From an uncultured Aliarcobacter sp. (GTDB taxonomy: Bacteria > Campylobacterota > Campylobacteria > Campylobacterales > Arcobacteraceae), in assembly GCA_947629065.1 (NCBI GenBank), contig CANRCH010000015.1:1-18424 (forward strand): 18,424 bases of DNA, given 5' to 3'. Under the pieces are notes generated by a model. It did no database searches and was not told the origin of the DNA. It saw nothing but the letters and a program-made list of their open reading frames with translations. How positions within the stretch are numbered: the stretch's first letter is position 1; every line of letters starts with the position of its first letter. The position numbers were made by a program, and so were the translations under genes. Positions 14,445 to 18,424 of this stretch are shown in pieces.

Positions 14445-14948
14445 ATGGATTTCTCACATTTATTTGATTTAAAAGATATATTTTCAAACTCAATAGCAGG
14501 ATTAATCATTATTATAATAATTTTCTTTTATAAAGAAAAAATTTCATCAATAACTGATTGTTCGGGAGTATGGTATATAAAAACAATAACCAAGGAAACG
14601 AAATATAATCCATATATGGATATGGTACTTGTGTATAAAATGATTGTATTGCAAAAAGGACAAGAATTAGAAGGAACTATTGAAAAAATCTATGAAAATT
14701 CATTAAAAGATGGTTCAAAAGAATATATAGGAAAAGATAGAATAAGGTCGAAATTTAAAGGATATATTGAAAGAAATTATTTTGGTGCTGATAAAATATC
14801 TATTCATATAATTGAAAATGGAACCGATAGAGAAAGTACATCTTTTCAAAAAATAATTAGTAAATGTAGCAATGTTTTAGAAGGTGAGTTTGAATCAACA
14901 GCTGGAGATGCAAAAGGAATTTGTATTTGGCAAAGAAAACCTTTTTGA
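14445..14948 (+). CDS. Single-pass membrane protein with beta-rich domain, unknown function
   Basis: A 167-aa protein I do not assign to a named family. Residues about 15-29 form one strongly hydrophobic segment (SIAGLIIIIIIFFY), with a charged KEK after it. From residue 39 on, alternating hydrophobic and polar residues predict many beta strands, opening with a G-x-W (41-43) and closing with ICIWQRK (159-165). That layout, a short membrane anchor plus a small lipocalin-like barrel starting with GxW, resembles the TM-beta-barrel effectors of CBASS (Cap15/S-2TM-beta) in general style, but it has one TM rather than two and I have no alignment. It starts 8 bases after hsdS with AAGG as ribosome site, and overlaps the next gene by about 22 bases. 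It is very A-rich and uses GAA far more than GAG, unlike hsdM. Confidence 0.75.
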   Translation: MDFSHLFDLKDIFSNSIAGLIIIIIIFFYKEKISSITDCSGVWYIKTITKETKYNPYMDMVLVYKMIVLQKGQELEGTIEKIYENSLKDGSKEYIGKDRIRSKFKGYIERNYFGADKISIHIIENGTDRESTSFQKIISKCSNVLEGEFESTAGDAKGICIWQRKPF

Positions 14949-15577
14949 TAATTTTTCTTCGAATTTCAGCAATGCCAATAATATTATTAGCAAATATAAT
15001 AAATTTATTAAATATTAAATCTTTTAAAGATGATATAGAAAAGTCTTTAAAAATAATTGATGATTTTTCTAATATTAAAATTGATAAAAGATTTATTCAA
15101 GTACTAATTTTAGCAGAAGATAGAAGAAATAAATTACATCGAGGTGTTGATACTATTGCTATTTTAAGAGCAATAAAAGTAAGGTTATTAGAAAATAAAT
15201 ATCAAGGTGCAAGTACAATTGAACAACAATTTATTAGAGTTGTTACAAATAGATTTGAAAAAACTTTTTATAGAAAATTAAGAGAACAAATTTTAGCTAT
15301 ATTATTAGATAAAAAAGCCAAAAAATATGATATTTCTAAAAGCTATTTACTAATTGCATACTATGGATATAATTTGACAGGTTTATCGGCTATCAAAAAA
15401 AATTGTATTGATATTAATAAAGTAGATATAACAACTGCAATTGAAATTATATCAAGATTAAAATATCCTCAACCAAAAAATATTAATAATATTTGGTTAT
15501 CAAAAAAAAATAAAAGAGTATTGTATATAAAAAAAATAATTGAAAAAATAAATTATAAGGATAAATTATATGTATAA
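14927..15577 (+). CDS. Miniature GT51 peptidoglycan glycosyltransferase-like protein
   Basis: About 216 aa, slightly shorter than MtgA (about 240 aa). One N-terminal membrane segment (about 5-28) is followed by a GT51 domain. Motif I is AEDRRNKLHRGVD, with E64, D65, H71 and G73 kept but the usual Phe of EDxxF replaced by Asn. Motif II is QGASTIEQQ (93-101, usually GGSTITQQ), motif III RKLREQ (R116, K117, E120), and then the KxxI-YL-YYG-x3-G tail. Both putative catalytic glutamates remain. GT51 enzymes polymerise lipid II on the outer face of the inner membrane. Start choice is uncertain: TTG at 14927 has AGGA 8 bases upstream; TTG at 14921 or 14945 and ATG at 14972 are alternatives. It overlaps both neighbours, so the three genes are coupled. 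An A9 run lies at 15502-15510. No other cell-wall gene is near, which argues for a defence or inhibitory role rather than housekeeping. Confidence 0.8.
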   Translation: MAKKTFLIIFLRISAMPIILLANIINLLNIKSFKDDIEKSLKIIDDFSNIKIDKRFIQVLILAEDRRNKLHRGVDTIAILRAIKVRLLENKYQGASTIEQQFIRVVTNRFEKTFYRKLREQILAILLDKKAKKYDISKSYLLIAYYGYNLTGLSAIKKNCIDINKVDITTAIEIISRLKYPQPKNINNIWLSKKNKRVLYIKKIIEKINYKDKLYV

Positions 15578-16640
15578 AGAAATTTCTAAAGAGCTAAAAG
15601 CATCTCTTTTTCAGAGAATAAAATCACCATTTTTTGGTTCTTTTTTGATTGGACTATTGATATTTAATTATAGGTATATCCTTGTATTATTGTCTACAAA
15701 ATCAATAGAAGATAAATTTCATTTTATAGATAACTATAAAACATCAATAATTATTAATATTCCATATTTTGATTTTATTTGTATAAAAGATATTTATTTA
15801 AGTACCACATTATACCCATTTCTATTTGCTTTAATTTCAATAGCAATTTTTCCTTATTTTGAAAGGTATATTGCAATGCCAATCTGGAAAAAACATCAAA
15901 ATAAGATAAAAGAACAATATGCAAAATTAGAAAAAGAAGAAATACTTTTAGGTAGTGAACGAGATAAGTATCTTAATGAAATACTAAATATAAGAAAAGA
16001 AAAAAATCAATTGGTAGAAGAATTAACAAATATTGATTTAGCAACTAAAAAAAAGATAGATAAAGCAATAGAGGATAAAGAAGAAGAGTTTAAAAAAGAA
16101 AAAGAGAGATTGCAAGCAGATTATGAAATAAACTTAAAAGCTAGAGCAGATGAAATAAAAAATCAAAAAGATGAAGAAATTGAAAAGCTTAATATAACAA
16201 TAAATGAAAATAAAACTTTGATGGAAAATTTAATAGATAACCACTCAGCCGAAATAAAAAATAAAGATAAAGAGAACATAAAATTGCAAAATCAATTACT
16301 TGAATATGCAAAAAATATGGATAAATTACAAAAATATGAAGATGAACATCATAAAAAAAATGAATTATTAGAATTACAAAAAAAAGAGATTCTTAAAGAT
16401 TTTTCGATAGATGAAATAAACTTTCTAGAAACAATTTATCAATACAATATAAAAGACAAAACTAATAATTCATTGTTTGTTGATGAAGTAGTTAATTCAA
16501 GTAAATCTCTAAAAAGAATTATTGTAGAAAAGATATTAGATACTTTAATAGAAAAAGGTCTTTTTGAAGAAAATGATTTTGGTAGTATATTTTATACGGA
16601 TAAATTAAAAAATATTTTAGATTCTGCTTTTAATAAGTAA
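15570..16640 (+). CDS. Two-TM protein with long coiled coil and helical C-terminal domain
   Basis: A 356-aa protein of unknown function. The N-terminus SPFFGSFLIGLLIFNYRYIL (19-38) starts the first membrane segment (about 21-41), and a second spans about 80-98. A stretch of about 40 residues between them should be outside. Residues about 105-275 are a continuous Lys/Glu-rich heptad coiled coil in the cytoplasm. The C-terminal part (278-356) is a compact helical domain ending with a beta-hairpin-like GLFEENDFGSIFYTD, compatible with a winged helix; this is inferred from pattern only. The SPFFGSF start is a recurring N-terminal signature I associate with uncharacterised two-TM proteins. AAGGA lies 8 bases before the ATG, which overlaps the stop of the preceding gene by 8 bases. 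hsdR follows at 15 bases. Confidence 0.75.
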   Translation: MYKEISKELKASLFQRIKSPFFGSFLIGLLIFNYRYILVLLSTKSIEDKFHFIDNYKTSIIINIPYFDFICIKDIYLSTTLYPFLFALISIAIFPYFERYIAMPIWKKHQNKIKEQYAKLEKEEILLGSERDKYLNEILNIRKEKNQLVEELTNIDLATKKKIDKAIEDKEEEFKKEKERLQADYEINLKARADEIKNQKDEEIEKLNITINENKTLMENLIDNHSAEIKNKDKENIKLQNQLLEYAKNMDKLQKYEDEHHKKNELLELQKKEILKDFSIDEINFLETIYQYNIKDKTNNSLFVDEVVNSSKSLKRIIVEKILDTLIEKGLFEENDFGSIFYTDKLKNILDSAFNK

Positions 16641-16655
16641 ATTTAGGGAGACAAA

Positions 16656-18424
16656 ATGAACACACAAAGCGAAGCACTATTAGAAGAAAACTTATTAAAA
16701 CAACTCCAAAGTTTAGGGTATGAAAGAGTTGTTATTAAAGATGATAAAGAGTTAGAAGATAATCTAAAAATTCAACTTGAAAAGCATAATAAAACAACTA
16801 TTAGTGATAGTGAATTTAAAAGAGTTCTAAATCATTTAAATAAAGGAAATGTTTTTGAAAAAGCAAAGATATTGCGAGATAAATTTGTTTTACTTTGTGA
16901 TGATGGAACTAGTAAATATATAGAGTTTTTAGATTCTGAACATTGGTGCCAAAATCTATTTCAAGTAACTTCACAAGTAAGTGTAAATGGAGTTTATAAA
17001 AATAGATATGATGTAACACTTCTAATAAACGGGCTTCCACTTTGTCAAATAGAGTTAAAAAGAAGTGGATTAGAATTAAAAGAGGCTTTTAATCAAACTT
17101 TACGATATAAAAGACACTCTTATGGTGCAAACAATGCACTTTTTAACTATATACAACTATTTGTAATCTCAAATGGTGTAAATACAAAATATTATGCAAA
17201 TAGCAAACTAGAAGCTATGAATTTCAAACAAACATTTTTTTGGAGCGATAAAGAGAATAATAGAATAGATTGTTTAAAAGATTTTGCACAAGTTTTTTTA
17301 GAAAGATGTCATTTGTCTAAAATGATTTGTAAATATATAGTTTTAGCAGAAGTTCCAAAAATCTTAATGGTTTTAAGACCTTATCAGTTTTGGGCAGTTG
17401 AAGCTATTATTGAAAGAGTTAGAGATACAAATAAAAATGGTTATATTTGGCATACAACAGGAAGTGGAAAAACTCTAACATCTTTTAAAACAGCACAAAT
17501 TCTTATGAAATTACCAAAAGTATTTAAAGTTGTGTTTGTGGTAGATAGAAAAGATTTGGATTTTCAAACTACAAAAGAGTTTAATAGCTTTAGTGATGGA
17601 AGTGTAGATGGAACTGATAATACAAATACCCTTGTAAAACAGTTTGGAGATGATACAAAACTAATTGTTACAACAATTCAAAAACTAAATACGGCTATTT
17701 CAAAAAAACACTATTTAGAAAAAATGAATAAAATAAAAGATAAAAACATAGTGTTTATTTTTGATGAGTGTCATAGAAGCCAGTTTGGTGAAACACATCT
17801 AAATATTACAAAATTCTTTACAAATAATCAGATGATAGGATTTACAGGAACACCTATTTTTGTAGAAAATGCAGTGGGAAATGCACTTGGTAAAAGAACT
17901 ACAAAAGAGCTTTTTGATGAGTGCTTACATAAATATGTAATAACTGATGCAATTAATGATGAGAATGTTTTAAAATTTAGTGTTGAGTATATTGGAAGAT
18001 ATAAACAAAAAGAAGATAGTGCTACAAATATAGATATTGATGTTGAAGATATTGATACAAAAGAGCTATTAGAAAGTAGTGATAGAGTTACAAAAATAGT
18101 TGATTATATCTTAGCAAATCATGATAGAAAAACACACTCAAAAGAGTTTACAGCTATGATGAGTGTAAGTAGTGTTGATATGTTAATAAAATATTATGAA
18201 ACTTTTAAGGCAAAAGAGCATAATCTAAAAATTGCAACAATATTTTCATATAGTGCAAATGAAGATGACAAAGATGCAACAGGAATTGTAGAACTTGAAG
18301 AATCTGAAGGTGCATTTATAGATGAAACACATATAAACAAGCACTCAAGAGAGAAACTAGATGAGTTTATTGAAGATTATAATAAAATGTTTTCTTGTAA
18401 ATACTCAACAAAAGATTCACAAAG
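16656..18424 (+). CDS. hsdR: Type I restriction endonuclease subunit R, partial (3' end beyond window)
   Basis: The frame opens at ATG 16656 behind GGGAG and stays open for 589 codons to the window end, so at least a third of the usual 950-1050 aa is missing here. The N-terminal nuclease shows the PD-(D/E)xK core: D119 in RYDVTLL and E133-L-K135 in CQIELKR. The SF2 translocase follows, with Walker A GSGKT at 269-273, Walker B-like DECH at 370-373 and motif III GFTGTP near 395. HsdR cuts unmodified DNA at a distance after ATP-driven translocation, in complex with HsdM and HsdS. The visible part has no stop or frameshift. It lies last in the operon, after the three cargo genes; its expression therefore depends on reading through them or on a promoter inside them. 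Confidence 0.96.
   Translation, partial: MNTQSEALLEENLLKQLQSLGYERVVIKDDKELEDNLKIQLEKHNKTTISDSEFKRVLNHLNKGNVFEKAKILRDKFVLLCDDGTSKYIEFLDSEHWCQNLFQVTSQVSVNGVYKNRYDVTLLINGLPLCQIELKRSGLELKEAFNQTLRYKRHSYGANNALFNYIQLFVISNGVNTKYYANSKLEAMNFKQTFFWSDKENNRIDCLKDFAQVFLERCHLSKMICKYIVLAEVPKILMVLRPYQFWAVEAIIERVRDTNKNGYIWHTTGSGKTLTSFKTAQILMKLPKVFKVVFVVDRKDLDFQTTKEFNSFSDGSVDGTDNTNTLVKQFGDDTKLIVTTIQKLNTAISKKHYLEKMNKIKDKNIVFIFDECHRSQFGETHLNITKFFTNNQMIGFTGTPIFVENAVGNALGKRTTKELFDECLHKYVITDAINDENVLKFSVEYIGRYKQKEDSATNIDIDVEDIDTKELLESSDRVTKIVDYILANHDRKTHSKEFTAMMSVSSVDMLIKYYETFKAKEHNLKIATIFSYSANEDDKDATGIVELEESEGAFIDETHINKHSREKLDEFIEDYNKMFSCKYSTKDSQ

Noticed and set aside
10705..18424. CRISPR array, tRNA genes, integrase or att sites bordering the R-M region
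   Set aside because: I looked for spaced direct repeats, cloverleaf-like sequences and recombinase genes and saw none; the right border lies outside the window.

Overview
The window looks like a chromosome segment from an Arcobacter-group member of the Campylobacterota (Arcobacter/Aliarcobacter and relatives). The DNA is very AT-rich, third codon positions are mostly A or T, ribosome sites are AGGA/GGAG-like, and the gene set is typical of that group. The genus is an inference from style and content; no rRNA or other marker gene is present.

Left part (1-6360): A repeat-like, gene-poor edge carries three perfect inverted repeats. It is followed by three leftward genes: a Bcr/CflA-type drug efflux transporter, a Dps ferritin-like protein and a Gph-type HAD phosphatase. 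dps has an almost consensus sigma-70 promoter placed in the last bases before the phosphatase stop. An AT-rich intergenic region then leads to two rightward metabolic genes: a ThDP enzyme of the acetolactate synthase large-subunit family and an aldehyde dehydrogenase. A strong intrinsic terminator stands between these two.

Middle part (6361-10699): ung lies behind a 12-bp hairpin that covers its ribosome site. A YgbA_NO-family protein and a Crp/Fnr regulator are divergent, and a perfect TTGAT-N4-ATCAA box lies between them. This suggests a small nitrosative-stress or redox switch. A secreted ComEA-like helix-hairpin-helix protein, a YchJ-like SEC-C protein, a YitT-family membrane protein and YaaA (peroxide stress, iron control) follow.

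Right part (10705-18424, runs off the window): a type I restriction-modification operon, hsdM - rhuM/fic - hsdS (frameshifted) - three cargo genes - hsdR (cut by the window end). The cargo genes encode a single-pass membrane protein with a predicted beta-rich domain, a miniature GT51 (peptidoglycan glycosyltransferase) protein, and a two-TM protein with a long coiled coil and a helical C-terminal domain. They overlap or nearly abut, look even more A-rich than the hsd genes, and sit where defence accessories are commonly inserted. I do not recognise this trio as a named system. It is the best candidate here for an undescribed envelope-directed defence module. The hsdS frameshift means the restriction part may be altered or inactive while the cargo genes stay intact.
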